NCBI RefSeq assembly: GCF_024124545.1
Contig: NZ_JAMXSF010000020.1
Span: 1 to 64,000 of the forward strand
Direction of reading: 5' to 3'
Origin: Pseudoalteromonas sp. XMcav2-N
GTDB lineage: Bacteria; Pseudomonadota; Gammaproteobacteria; Enterobacterales; Alteromonadaceae
Length of the DNA stretch: 64,000 bases
Shown here: positions 56,701 through 64,000 of the stretch, piece after piece
Layout: each line of letters starts with the position of its first letter
Position numbering within the stretch: the stretch's first letter is position 1
Made by a program: the position numbers and the translations under genes
The notes under the pieces: generated by a model
The model's database searches: none
Seen by the model: the letters and a program-made list of their open reading frames with translations, nothing else
Told to the model about the DNA's origin: nothing

Positions 56701-58174
56701 TGGCATGGATTCACTCAGTATCATCATCTATCTGACCCATTTGTCGGAGACCTTTGGACTGCAACTTAATACCGATGACTTTATCGCGAATCCAAGTGTG
56801 GCAACTATCTCTGCCTATATTCAAACGGCTCAGACCACCTCGCCAATCTCTGTTGCACCAGGTCAAAAGGTGAAAAAGTTAGGCAAAGATCATGCCCCGG
56901 CGACCTTCACTCAGACGAACATTTTTCGTCAGTGGCAGCAGGGCAACCTGTACAATATGTTTCAGTGTTTTGCGGTTCAGGGCACAGTATGCCCAGCGCG
57001 AATGCACCTAGCCTTTGCGCAGCTGGTTAACAGCACCCAACTGTTTAATAGCCGCTTTGAAATGCGTGGCGATACCCTGTGGTGTTGCAACAATGGCGCT
57101 GACGTATTAAATCCTTTCGAGCACATCGACCTGAGTCACCTCAGCTCACAAGCGGCTCAGGATGCACTCGAGCTGCACTGTAGTGAACAAAAAAGCCATC
57201 GCTTTGCACTGGAGCAGGGCGAATTGATCCATGTAAAACTACTTACTTTGCCACACAATCAGCAATATCTGTTGCTGAATATACATCACATCATTACCGA
57301 TGCGGTCTCAAACATTAATATTATCAGTGCACTAAAGCGATACTATGATCAACAATCAGAGCAGACACCACACACGCAATCGGTAGACTTCTTTGACTAT
57401 GCCTGGGAAGAGCAACGTTTCTTCGGTGCCGCTGAAGGTAAGCAGATTGTCAGCGACTACCAAAAAGCGCTGACCCAGTATTCACCCTACCCTAAATTCA
57501 GGCATTTGAATGGTGCACTCTGGACACCGTCGCTGTATCGGACTCAGTCTTGTACCCTGGTGGATTTCTTCAGCCAGTCTGCTGCACATACGGGCGTAAG
57601 TCAGATCCAATCCCTGGTAGGCGCAATATGTCAGGTCTTTTCAGGCTATCTGATGACACCCGAGATCCTCATGGCGGTCACCTTTACCGGACGGACTTCA
57701 AGAGAAACACGCGATATGATAGGCCCGCTTTACAAAGTGGCCCCGTTGTTGGTCAAACCCGATGAGACACACGACTTTAAAGCGTCCGTCGCCTCGGGGG
57801 TGGCCAAAATCTATAATGAATGTGTGCCTGAGTTCACTCAGGTTATTGCACAGCCGTCGCTGCGCGAATATTTGCCCTACTTTAAGCTCAATTACATTAC
57901 CAACAGTAATCAGCTCCTGGCGCTCGACTTTGATGGCTTTACACTACAACCCGAAGATCATGGCGATCAGGAAGATGTGATCAAAAACATGGGCGTTTCA
58001 CGGCGGGTGCCGCTTAATATTGTCGCGGTGCAGTCAGGTGATGATCTTGTTATGAACTGGCACTACGTGGAAGGTGCTTTGTCCGACACTATGATATCAA
58101 GCATGATAACCGGCTTTTCAGAGTTACTAATTATCACTGAGCAGAAGGCGCCACTGAAATGCTATGGGGAATAG
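53750..58174 (+). CDS. Divergent NRPS, C-A(Pro-like)-PCP-C
   Basis: 1474 residues: C (HHILLDG near 132), A (core A3 LVFSSGTTGVPKG near 583), PCP (CGMDSL, Ser near 984), terminal C (HHIITDA near 1178). The pocket reads D-V-Q-I-I-S-Q-V-V-K, seven of ten identical to the Pro code DVQLIAHVVK. Motifs are eroded compared with the large operon: A7 is FNSRDRV where YRTGDLV is usual, and A8 reads RGRFVN instead of RGFRIE, but A3, A5 (YGPAET) and the A10 Lys remain. There is no terminal PCP or TE, so the last C domain may release the chain onto a free amine or alcohol, or pass it to a partner protein. ATG has AAGGA at 8 nt. It is not part of the minus-strand operon. Confidence 0.9.
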   Translation: MNDLTTKQHTLNAFKSRVISQLGCHELVHEQLQIANDSVLNPDTLKYHIGGLFHLRGDLCAQDLVKQVTLVFNHLCGESELDLDMTQTLADQAQARAFSEQFKQRPFELAHGALVRIALRPAAQGGYFLVLVVHHILLDGLSLYRLFCKALAMLSMSVEKITTELAQMRYHNTHKYSAHHLAFWQTYLQDLPDFMFDYIPPTQAGTQTLSAHFSVPNTQIHALQSLCQQHNVGFHVYIAHLLGEFYQHHFKQSVVVGYALNNQRRDQHSYGMSSKVLPQIVSPAGQTFIDSVKSLQSDFNQLFRKSQVPIGEINQCAAVSASARNLVFDVMINYLNPGALLDDIDGVELTSEMLVQSDHSHPVSVNLVYNEHSGMEVMLSANPAYVTPAHLQQLSALLEKALRQGAQQTLQFSQPHEIPALNEWQFTRGKRHPLSASDLPGRVIRCTANNTPEAVAIRDHHGKQYSYQRLNSHQQKIAHWLLANTLAQQNIAVVMEHTADMVATMLACLNTGRVIVPVNVDAEVSYVEDILTRAKAACAIVDNPHWASALSQFNVATIESVFEPQNSAGAQLHNHAVCLDSLAYLVFSSGTTGVPKGIMLAQRTLANLCLHHRLDPNLSAPAHVLNTTALGFDVAIQTILTTLCCGGTLHLTTSNVRKEAANILDNVVNNQISRLIVTPSLLHILAAQASFIENPFKTLNQIIVSGEQMVMSEQVRTFLQNSGATLINQYGPAETHVVTQHSLHDLASLANGDAVPIGRPICNVRLAMRQSSHLNSDNQGVLYIGGPSVALEYIQAPQLSAERFVHLPAPAHASLFFNSRDRVIRLPEDRLLFSGREDDSVKVRGRFVNLKTVEKRLMAIAGVADACATTYRSHGVMRLIAFVTSTAKEHDLSSLNIRQKLLNSAPNWLVPDTLVPTGTFPRTANGKVDTRRLLAEFENKQHALTSTNTEQSSQKSLIEQQVLAVLAQKCSVHPPTLEEDLRTCGMDSLSIIIYLTHLSETFGLQLNTDDFIANPSVATISAYIQTAQTTSPISVAPGQKVKKLGKDHAPATFTQTNIFRQWQQGNLYNMFQCFAVQGTVCPARMHLAFAQLVNSTQLFNSRFEMRGDTLWCCNNGADVLNPFEHIDLSHLSSQAAQDALELHCSEQKSHRFALEQGELIHVKLLTLPHNQQYLLLNIHHIITDAVSNINIISALKRYYDQQSEQTPHTQSVDFFDYAWEEQRFFGAAEGKQIVSDYQKALTQYSPYPKFRHLNGALWTPSLYRTQSCTLVDFFSQSAAHTGVSQIQSLVGAICQVFSGYLMTPEILMAVTFTGRTSRETRDMIGPLYKVAPLLVKPDETHDFKASVASGVAKIYNECVPEFTQVIAQPSLREYLPYFKLNYITNSNQLLALDFDGFTLQPEDHGDQEDVIKNMGVSRRVPLNIVAVQSGDDLVMNWHYVEGALSDTMISSMITGFSELLIITEQKAPLKCYGE

Positions 58175-58230
58175 CCAAGATAGCCTGACCCACTCCGCAA
58201 CCTAGCCTCTATAACTCCCATCATTAATCA

Positions 58231-58250
58231 GCCCGGCTTTCACGCCGGGC
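58231..58250 (+). terminator. GC-rich hairpin after the plus-strand NRPS gene
   Basis: Perfect 7-bp stem GCCCGGC/GCCGGGC with loop TTTCAC, 57 bp after the stop. It lacks a T-run, so its strength is uncertain. Confidence 0.45.
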
Positions 58251-58273
58251 GCACTGCTCATCAAAATTGAACT

Positions 58274-58312
58274 GTTGCAGGCGTGGTCATTCAAGCTGAC
58301 CACGCCTGCAAC
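58274..58312 (-). terminator. 16-bp perfect hairpin between convergent genes
   Basis: Stem 58274-58289 with 58297-58312, 7-base loop, beginning right at the MFS gene's stop codon. On the minus strand it is followed by AGTTCAATTTT. It probably ends the MFS transcript and may block read-through from both sides. Confidence 0.65.
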
Positions 58313-59542
58313 TTAAACCTCATGTACCACTCTGGTTGTTTCTTTCAACTGAACCTCGGCAATCTTATAAAAGGCCAGAGCCGCAAACGACGTCAGTGTG
58401 GTCAGCACAAACAGCATCACGCCGCTCGACAAATCCAGCACCAATCCACCTAAAATGGGCGCAAATGCATAGCCCAGAGAACACAGGCCTGCCGCACCAA
58501 AATAGCTGGCTTTTAGGTTATCGGGTGCCAATCTGTCTATATACACATTGATATTGCTGAACATAATCGCTTCACTCAGGCTAAGCACTATCATTGCAGC
58601 TATCCACCCCCAGGTATTGTGGACATCATTAAAGGCCATCATAACTTGTGACACCACCAATATGGCGCCCCCCAGATATAGGCGATGCTCCAGACGCCAG
58701 TTTCTCATGATATGCAGCAGCGGAAACTGGCAAACAATAATGACGCACGAATTGGTAATGATCACAGCAGAGATCAACCAGGCAAGTTCAGGGACTGCTG
58801 CTCGGGTAAGATACTGCACCAGGCTGGTATCACATTGCGCATACACAAAGTACACTAAGGTTGTAGCCACCAGCACCACCAGAAAAGCCCGATCTTTATT
58901 GAGTATTTTCAGCCAGTTTGAAAAGTTAGGTACTGATTGGGGTGTCACCGAAGAGACTGGCTTTGAGGGCCTGAAATACAGCAGTGCCACCAACAAGCCC
59001 AGATATGATATCGCGGTATAAATAAAGCTAAACTGCTCTCCATTGAGGCCTGCCCATAAGCCATAAAGCGGTCCCAACGCCGCGCCTACATTAACCAGAA
59101 AATACAGTAAATGTAGCGCCAGCTCCCGATCTTTAGGATTTGCCAGCTCTTCGGTTAACAAAGCTTTGCTGGGTGCTTCCCACAAGGTGCGAGGCAGACA
59201 AGCCAGAAACACCGCCACAGAGAATAACCACAATGAATTGGCCAGCGCCAGCATTGCAAAGGAAATCACCCCAACAACCACAGCAATATAAAGCATCTTG
59301 GTACGGCCAAAGCGATCAGCCAGATTGCCCGTGTAAAACCCTAAGAAGACCGCCAAAGTCGCTGAGCCAGTCAGCAACAACCCAACTTCAGTGGCACTCA
59401 ATCCATAGCTTTCGTACAACATCACTGCCAGAAACGGCCACACCATATAATAACTGGCCCGCACAAAGAAATTGCCGATCAGCATCACCCAGACCAGTGG
59501 CGTGAATCGTGATAGCTGAGTTGGTAAACTACTTATATCCAT
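58313..59542 (-). CDS. MFS transporter, 12 helices
   Basis: 409 residues of the major facilitator superfamily, inner membrane. About twelve hydrophobic segments and the motif A loop GNLADRFGRTKML after helix 2 support proton-driven export. The overall pattern resembles MdtH-like drug efflux proteins. It converges on the second NRPS gene and follows the S41 gene with a terminator between them, so it appears to have its own promoter in 59543-59707. Export of the second NRPS product or self-protection is plausible but not shown. ATG 59542 has AGGGA at 7 nt. Confidence 0.9.
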   Translation of the reverse strand: MDISSLPTQLSRFTPLVWVMLIGNFFVRASYYMVWPFLAVMLYESYGLSATEVGLLLTGSATLAVFLGFYTGNLADRFGRTKMLYIAVVVGVISFAMLALANSLWLFSVAVFLACLPRTLWEAPSKALLTEELANPKDRELALHLLYFLVNVGAALGPLYGLWAGLNGEQFSFIYTAISYLGLLVALLYFRPSKPVSSVTPQSVPNFSNWLKILNKDRAFLVVLVATTLVYFVYAQCDTSLVQYLTRAAVPELAWLISAVIITNSCVIIVCQFPLLHIMRNWRLEHRLYLGGAILVVSQVMMAFNDVHNTWGWIAAMIVLSLSEAIMFSNINVYIDRLAPDNLKASYFGAAGLCSLGYAFAPILGGLVLDLSSGVMLFVLTTLTSFAALAFYKIAEVQLKETTRVVHEV

Positions 59543-59701
59543 ACTTTTCCCTATTATCGTTCTTTTTGTGGTGGCCAGACTAATTCCTCAAGTTAAGTTC
59601 AGGTCAAGCTTAACCTTGTCTTTTTTACACCTGACTTCATCATATCATCGCGCAACATTGTGCAAATAATAATAAATTTACACAGCAACACAGCCATACA
59701 C

Positions 59702-59726
59702 AAAAAATGCGGCCATCAAAGCCGCA
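59702..59726 (-). terminator. Rho-independent terminator of the S41 gene
   Basis: Stem TGCGGC/GCCGCA (59708-59713, 59721-59726) with a 7-base loop, followed on the minus strand by a run of six T. It lies 33 bp after the S41 stop. Confidence 0.8.
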
Positions 59727-59759
59727 CTAGTTGGGAGTCGTCCTGTATAAGCATTCGCT

Positions 59760-61199
59760 TTACAGGGAGTAAGCTGCACTCAGTGCTTTGGCAATAAACT
59801 CTGCTTTGCCCACACCTTCCCGGCTGATGACAATGTCTGGCTGTACCGGCGTCATTTGTTGCTTGCCAGACGGACGGTCCAGAATAAAGCGAGGTGTAAC
59901 GGCGCGGATACCTGTGTGTTTGAGCGTCAGAAATTGGATCCCCCCACTTTGCGAGCTGCGACCGCCAGTCGGGGTGCCCACCAGTGTTGCAAACCCATAG
60001 TCCTGAATGGTGTTGGCAAACAACACTGAAGATGAGTAAGTCAGGGGACCAGTCAGCACACTGACTTTACCTTTAAACAGCAAACCGGGATCTGTGTCGG
60101 GCTCAGTCATTTTTGTCAACTCTCCCGATAACACTGAGCCAATTACCTCGCCCGGGTCGCGGTATTTTTCCAATATCCGAACCTGGTAAGTCGAGCCATG
60201 GCGATAAGGTGTCGTGGCAATATACTTCAGAATCCCCTGTTTCCAGTAAACATCATCTCCGCCAGTATTGTCAGAAATATCAATCATCAGGTGCTTAGTC
60301 TGCGCTTTGTTCAGTCGTTCGAATGTTTCTGCCATAAACTGAAAATATGCATCTGGTTCATTCCAGCCAAACTGCTTAATGGTCAACAGAGCCTGCTGAT
60401 TGTCGAGTAGTTTGAGGTTAAAATTATCGTCAAAGGTGCGTTGTTTAATGCTTACTGGTGCCTTGTTTAGCGCTGCAACATGCACAGATTCAGCAGGTTC
60501 ACCCGAGTGAAACTTTAGCGTAAATGTGCTTTTTGCGCCGTACATTAAGCGATATGTCATGGCAAAGCGACGAGCCAGTAATGCGCTGCGAAAAGCAACA
60601 TTGTCGCCCTCAATGCGCTGCAGCAAAGTCGCAACCACCTCAGTTACAGGTACACCATTGATCTCTTTAATGTATTTGCCATCATGAGCAGACGGCGCCC
60701 CACCCAATTCACTCACCACTTTGAGTCCCTGAACACTCAGGGCAACTTCAAAAGGAAACAATTTAGCGCCCTGTGCTACCCATTGTCGCCACTGCGTATT
60801 GGTACCGTCACCAATGCTCAGGTGCCCGTCCGCCATAATGCTGTTGAGGCTGGCAAACTCACGCCATACCTGCTCACCAGTCATAGATTTATCCAACCTG
60901 TAACGCAATGTATCGATTCGCTCATAAAATTCGTCAATATCTTTGATACTGTGTGTCAGATCCGGGTGCGTGGTATGTACCCAGTGAACCCACTGATTGA
61001 TGTCGGCCTGAATTGCCTCTGCACTGTACACAGCAGAGAAATGACCGAGTGTTTCATCAGCCTTTGCAGCCTGTGTTCCACAAAGCACCATGAGGGCACC
61101 GGCCAGTGACGTTCCAAGCAAGCGTTTCAGCGAGCCGCTCAATGTTTCGCTCTTAGGTTTAACTACCTGAGTCGAGAAGTAAGAAGTATTAAAGTTCAT
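59760..61199 (-). CDS. Secreted S41-family (tail-specific protease-like) peptidase
   Basis: 479 residues. A hydrophobic stretch at about 28-47 (LLGTSLAGALMVLCGTQAAKA) preceded by basic residues looks like a signal peptide. The C-terminal half has the S41 hallmarks: DISDNTGGDD (the D-x-R-x-N-x-G-G block), TYSSSVLFAN with the probable nucleophile among Ser389-391, and GTPTGGRSSQSGG. A partial PDZ-like segment (GKYIKEINGVPVTEV) lies near 180. The usual second catalytic Lys was not identified. ATG 61199 has AAGGA at 7-8 nt. Single gene with its own terminator; the substrate is unknown. Confidence 0.87.
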   Translation of the reverse strand: MNFNTSYFSTQVVKPKSETLSGSLKRLLGTSLAGALMVLCGTQAAKADETLGHFSAVYSAEAIQADINQWVHWVHTTHPDLTHSIKDIDEFYERIDTLRYRLDKSMTGEQVWREFASLNSIMADGHLSIGDGTNTQWRQWVAQGAKLFPFEVALSVQGLKVVSELGGAPSAHDGKYIKEINGVPVTEVVATLLQRIEGDNVAFRSALLARRFAMTYRLMYGAKSTFTLKFHSGEPAESVHVAALNKAPVSIKQRTFDDNFNLKLLDNQQALLTIKQFGWNEPDAYFQFMAETFERLNKAQTKHLMIDISDNTGGDDVYWKQGILKYIATTPYRHGSTYQVRILEKYRDPGEVIGSVLSGELTKMTEPDTDPGLLFKGKVSVLTGPLTYSSSVLFANTIQDYGFATLVGTPTGGRSSQSGGIQFLTLKHTGIRAVTPRFILDRPSGKQQMTPVQPDIVISREGVGKAEFIAKALSAAYSL

Positions 61200-61329
61200 G
61201 TCTGTATCCTTTGCGCTATGGTTTTTGTTTTGCGGTCACTCATATTCACTTCCATATACAGAGCAGTTTACATGCCAAAAATAAACAAATAAAAATCAAC
61301 ATCATAGAAAAATACCGCGTTCAAGCGGT

Positions 61330-61353
61330 CGGACAACGGACAGTCCGCGGACA
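61330..61353. promoter_or_regulatory. Three CGGACA repeats in a divergent promoter region
   Basis: CGGACA at 61330, 61337 and 61348; the last two flank GGACAGTCC, an interrupted palindrome. They lie between the S41 gene and the divergent gene at 61432 and could bind a regulator of either. The remaining 61200-61431 shows nothing clear. Confidence 0.35.
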
Positions 61354-61431
61354 GTGCACTCTGTACCTATTTTGTTGAGTGCTTTTTCGTCATCCTGTAG
61401 AATGTCGTCGGATTTTTCATGGAGAATTTGA

Positions 61432-64000
61432 ATGCAGTATCTGATTATTGGCATGCTTTTTATAATGGGTGTAATAAAGCAGGCCCAAGCACAGGTAGAT
61501 GTCGGCCAGCTCAGCGTCTATAAAGTTGCTGAGCATGAATATATAAATTATGAGGCCGCGGGCGGGGTATCAAAAATTGCAGGGAACACCCTATTTAGGG
61601 AAGGCAGAGAAGGCAACACCCTCTACCATGTTGATAACCATGGCATCACTTTTAAACGCCAGTATCCCAAGTCGTATTTTGTTGAACCGACAAACATTAT
61701 TGTGGAGTACGAGCTATCTGACGATGGTAAAAAGCTGCTCTCGATTGACAAAGCCAATGAAATTGCAAAAATCTGGCAGATCAATACCGACTTTTCGTTA
61801 GAGTTATTATCTGAGATTGGCTTTAACAAGCCGCCTGAGGAAATGAGATTTGTCGACGAAGCCTTTCAGGATGGTCATTATATTTTGTACGGCCAGAGAG
61901 ATGATGGCACCTTTGTTCGCACCGTATTTGCCTGGGATCAAGCTAACAATCGCTTTTCACAACACAGCCGTTTAACGTTCAATAACGCAAACCCATCTCA
62001 TGAGCTTGCGTTTCATAACTATCCAGAGCAAGGGCTGATGGTCGCGATATCACCAAAATCACTTTACCTCTATCAGGAAGGTGCACAAGAGTTTGAACTG
62101 AAGCAGGAACTGGCGTTTGAATTTGTAAGTCATGACCGTATTGCGACCCAACTGGACACCATCAATAACCGCTTATTGGTACATTACTGGTCAGAAACCA
62201 TAATGTTAGAGCTGAACGAAAACAACAGCGTGACAGCTGCCACATCGTCCCCCCACGAGTCTTTGTTTGGACTTAACATCGGAGTAGATGATTTGCATCC
62301 GACGGCGGAACGTTTAATCGCGCAGGATATGAGCTGCCTATACACGCTAAACTTAAACGATGCTAATACCTATACAGCAACAGAATTGGTTTGCAATCCA
62401 GTGGTCCGCGATATCAGTGATATCAGTGCGGACGGTAGCAAGTTACTTATGCCCAGCAGGGATATTAATGTCGTTGATATCTCGAATATTAATGACATTA
62501 AGCAACTAACCCGACCTCGGGAGCAAGGGCGCATTAAGGCTCCTAGTAACAGCCACGTGAACCTTCCTCTTGGGGAACATAGCAGCCTGAACTACAATGG
62601 TGCTTTACTCACCCACAGCCATTTAACGCCTGAGCATGGCCAGACCTTTGTATCTGACAGCCCGCTTGAGAGTCCACTCACCCCCGAATGCAGATACCAA
62701 TGCAAGGCATGGCTGAACCTGGGTAAAGAAGTGGTGGCATTGCATAACGACCAATTTACCCGTTACAGTGTGAGCGGTGAAGAGCAAACACTAAGCACAC
62801 TCAGTGGTACGCTCACTTTGAGCAACAGTGGGTCTTTGGGTATTTGGTTCAAAGCCATCGCATTAAATGAGACAGAATTCATGCTGACTGACGGCAATTC
62901 CCTGTCAGTCTTTACGAAAACCCAGACAGGGTTTGCCCACAAATTCACTCAAAACATCGATATTGAATTCAGTTATTATGGCTATACCGACGCCGACTTT
63001 TTATACCAAAATAACCAGTTACATTTGTTCGACAGAGACAACAAGCAACTGGTGCGCTATAACTACACAGGCGATGAGCTCGCATACGACACGGCGATTC
63101 CTTTTGGTCCACTCGACTCCGGTGATATTTTCGACAGAAACTTAGCGACTTATATGCTCAATGATCGCCTGATTGTTGAAACTCAGCGCGGTTACCAGTA
63201 TATCCGGGCGATCAAAATATTCAGAATCGAAAACAACAGCCTCATTGAAGAAGCCAGCCTGCCAGGTACATTGCTTGCGTCGCCGCATGCAGTCAGTGCA
63301 CAGCAGATGGTGCTTTTAACCGATCAGGGTGACGACAAGATCTTTGTGTTTGACTCATCGGTTGATGACTCCCTGATTGAATTGGGTGACTACAACGGCT
63401 ACAAGGGCAGTTATACACCAAAGGGTCAACTACTACATTTTTATGGTCAGGGCAGTGTCTTTGTCAGTAAAATCCTGCAGCCCATTACCGACACGTTGAA
63501 CATCACCACCTTGCAAGGGGTTAAAGCGGAGTTTGACCTCAACGAGCTGTTTAACGCCTCTTTACATGGCAAGCTAACGTTTTCAGCAGAAAATTTACCA
63601 GCCGGTCTCACCCTGTCGGCACAAGGCCTGATGCGCTTTGACGGCACAGTAACATACGACACCAATATCACGGTTAATGTGCTCGATGGTCATCAGCGAA
63701 CTGCAACCTTTTCAGTGCACAATACCTATATGCCAGGTCCCGAACCCAAAGGCAGCCTGGTAATTGAGATGACTCAGAATGAATCTTACACGGTAGACCT
63801 GAAAACCCTGGTTGCAGATGCATTGGCTGTGACGGTCAATCACGCTGAAGGAGACATGACCTTGTCAGGCTCAACAATCACAATAACTTTTTATGAGCCC
63901 GGCATATATCAACTTCCTTTCAGCGCAGTCAACGTGTATGGCGCCATAGCCACCCACATGCTGAAATTTGATGTTTCAAAACAAACAGATAACTCTAACT
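61432..64000 (+). CDS. Large secreted protein, propeller-like then Ig/cadherin-like, 3' end outside window
   Basis: 856 codons visible, open to the right edge. ATG 61432 follows GGAG at 7 nt. Residues 1-20 are a signal peptide (LIIGMLFIMGVIKQAQA). Residues about 20-680 look like a chain of beta-propeller strands (for example SADGSKLLMPS, DLHPTAERLIAQD). From about 685 on there are Ig-like segments of the putative-Ig/cadherin-like type, with the pattern L-PAGLTLSAQGL. This resembles extracellular proteins of marine bacteria that may carry adhesive or enzyme modules; no catalytic motif was seen. It is divergent from the S41 gene and unrelated to the NRPS operon as far as can be seen. Confidence 0.75.
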   Translation, partial: MQYLIIGMLFIMGVIKQAQAQVDVGQLSVYKVAEHEYINYEAAGGVSKIAGNTLFREGREGNTLYHVDNHGITFKRQYPKSYFVEPTNIIVEYELSDDGKKLLSIDKANEIAKIWQINTDFSLELLSEIGFNKPPEEMRFVDEAFQDGHYILYGQRDDGTFVRTVFAWDQANNRFSQHSRLTFNNANPSHELAFHNYPEQGLMVAISPKSLYLYQEGAQEFELKQELAFEFVSHDRIATQLDTINNRLLVHYWSETIMLELNENNSVTAATSSPHESLFGLNIGVDDLHPTAERLIAQDMSCLYTLNLNDANTYTATELVCNPVVRDISDISADGSKLLMPSRDINVVDISNINDIKQLTRPREQGRIKAPSNSHVNLPLGEHSSLNYNGALLTHSHLTPEHGQTFVSDSPLESPLTPECRYQCKAWLNLGKEVVALHNDQFTRYSVSGEEQTLSTLSGTLTLSNSGSLGIWFKAIALNETEFMLTDGNSLSVFTKTQTGFAHKFTQNIDIEFSYYGYTDADFLYQNNQLHLFDRDNKQLVRYNYTGDELAYDTAIPFGPLDSGDIFDRNLATYMLNDRLIVETQRGYQYIRAIKIFRIENNSLIEEASLPGTLLASPHAVSAQQMVLLTDQGDDKIFVFDSSVDDSLIELGDYNGYKGSYTPKGQLLHFYGQGSVFVSKILQPITDTLNITTLQGVKAEFDLNELFNASLHGKLTFSAENLPAGLTLSAQGLMRFDGTVTYDTNITVNVLDGHQRTATFSVHNTYMPGPEPKGSLVIEMTQNESYTVDLKTLVADALAVTVNHAEGDMTLSGSTITITFYEPGIYQLPFSAVNVYGAIATHMLKFDVSKQTDNSN

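Overview
The window looks like chromosomal DNA of a marine gammaproteobacterium, most likely Pseudoalteromonas or a close Alteromonadales relative. This is inferred from the mid-range GC content, an Alteromonadales-style TonB receptor, a DPP-IV-type lipoprotein peptidase, and a very large NRPS operon with luciferase-like and FAAL domains. No rRNA, tRNA, CRISPR array or insertion sequence was recognised.

Bases 1-45063 hold one long minus-strand operon for a lipopeptide, read from right to left. It opens with five small genes: a single-domain VOC protein resembling the C-terminal half of 4-hydroxyphenylpyruvate dioxygenase, an HpgT-like aminotransferase, an Ldh2-type 2-hydroxyacid dehydrogenase, a MetA-like homoserine acyltransferase and a CmlA-like diiron beta-hydroxylase. 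Six NRPS genes follow, the last leaving the window at base 1. The assembly line in order is FAAL-ACP-C-A-PCP; C-A(Thr)-PCP-C-A(Ser)-PCP; C-A(Thr)-PCP-E-C-A(Ala)-PCP-C-A(aromatic)-PCP; C-A(Gly, with an inserted luciferase-like monooxygenase)-PCP; C-A(Ser)-PCP-C-A(beta-Ala)-PCP; C-A(Asn, with inserted N-methyltransferase)-PCP-E-C... The substrate calls were read by hand from the ten binding-pocket residues. Four of the five NRPS-NRPS junctions can be described in detail: three are 4-bp ATGA overlaps, one is a 63-bp gap with two hairpins. The fifth (34517-34556) is a plain 40-bp gap. No thioesterase, PPTase, MbtH, regulator or dedicated exporter for this line is visible, so more of the cluster lies beyond base 1.

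Two neighbouring modules share a nearly perfect 1.87-kb direct repeat (15067-16939 and 18459-20331). It covers a whole C domain and the adenylation domain up to core motif A3, which points to recent recombination or gene conversion.

Bases 45064-45613 are a non-coding region with two dyad-symmetric sites, the probable control region of the operon. Bases 45614-53375, all minus strand, carry an NTF2-like protein, a four-helix membrane protein, a 63-residue protein, a DPP-IV-like lipoprotein peptidase, a TonB-dependent receptor and a PQQ-type beta-propeller protein. Bases 53750-58174 (plus strand) encode a second, divergent C-A-PCP-C NRPS with a proline-like code. It faces an MFS exporter and a secreted S41-family protease. 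A secreted beta-propeller-like protein runs off the right edge.
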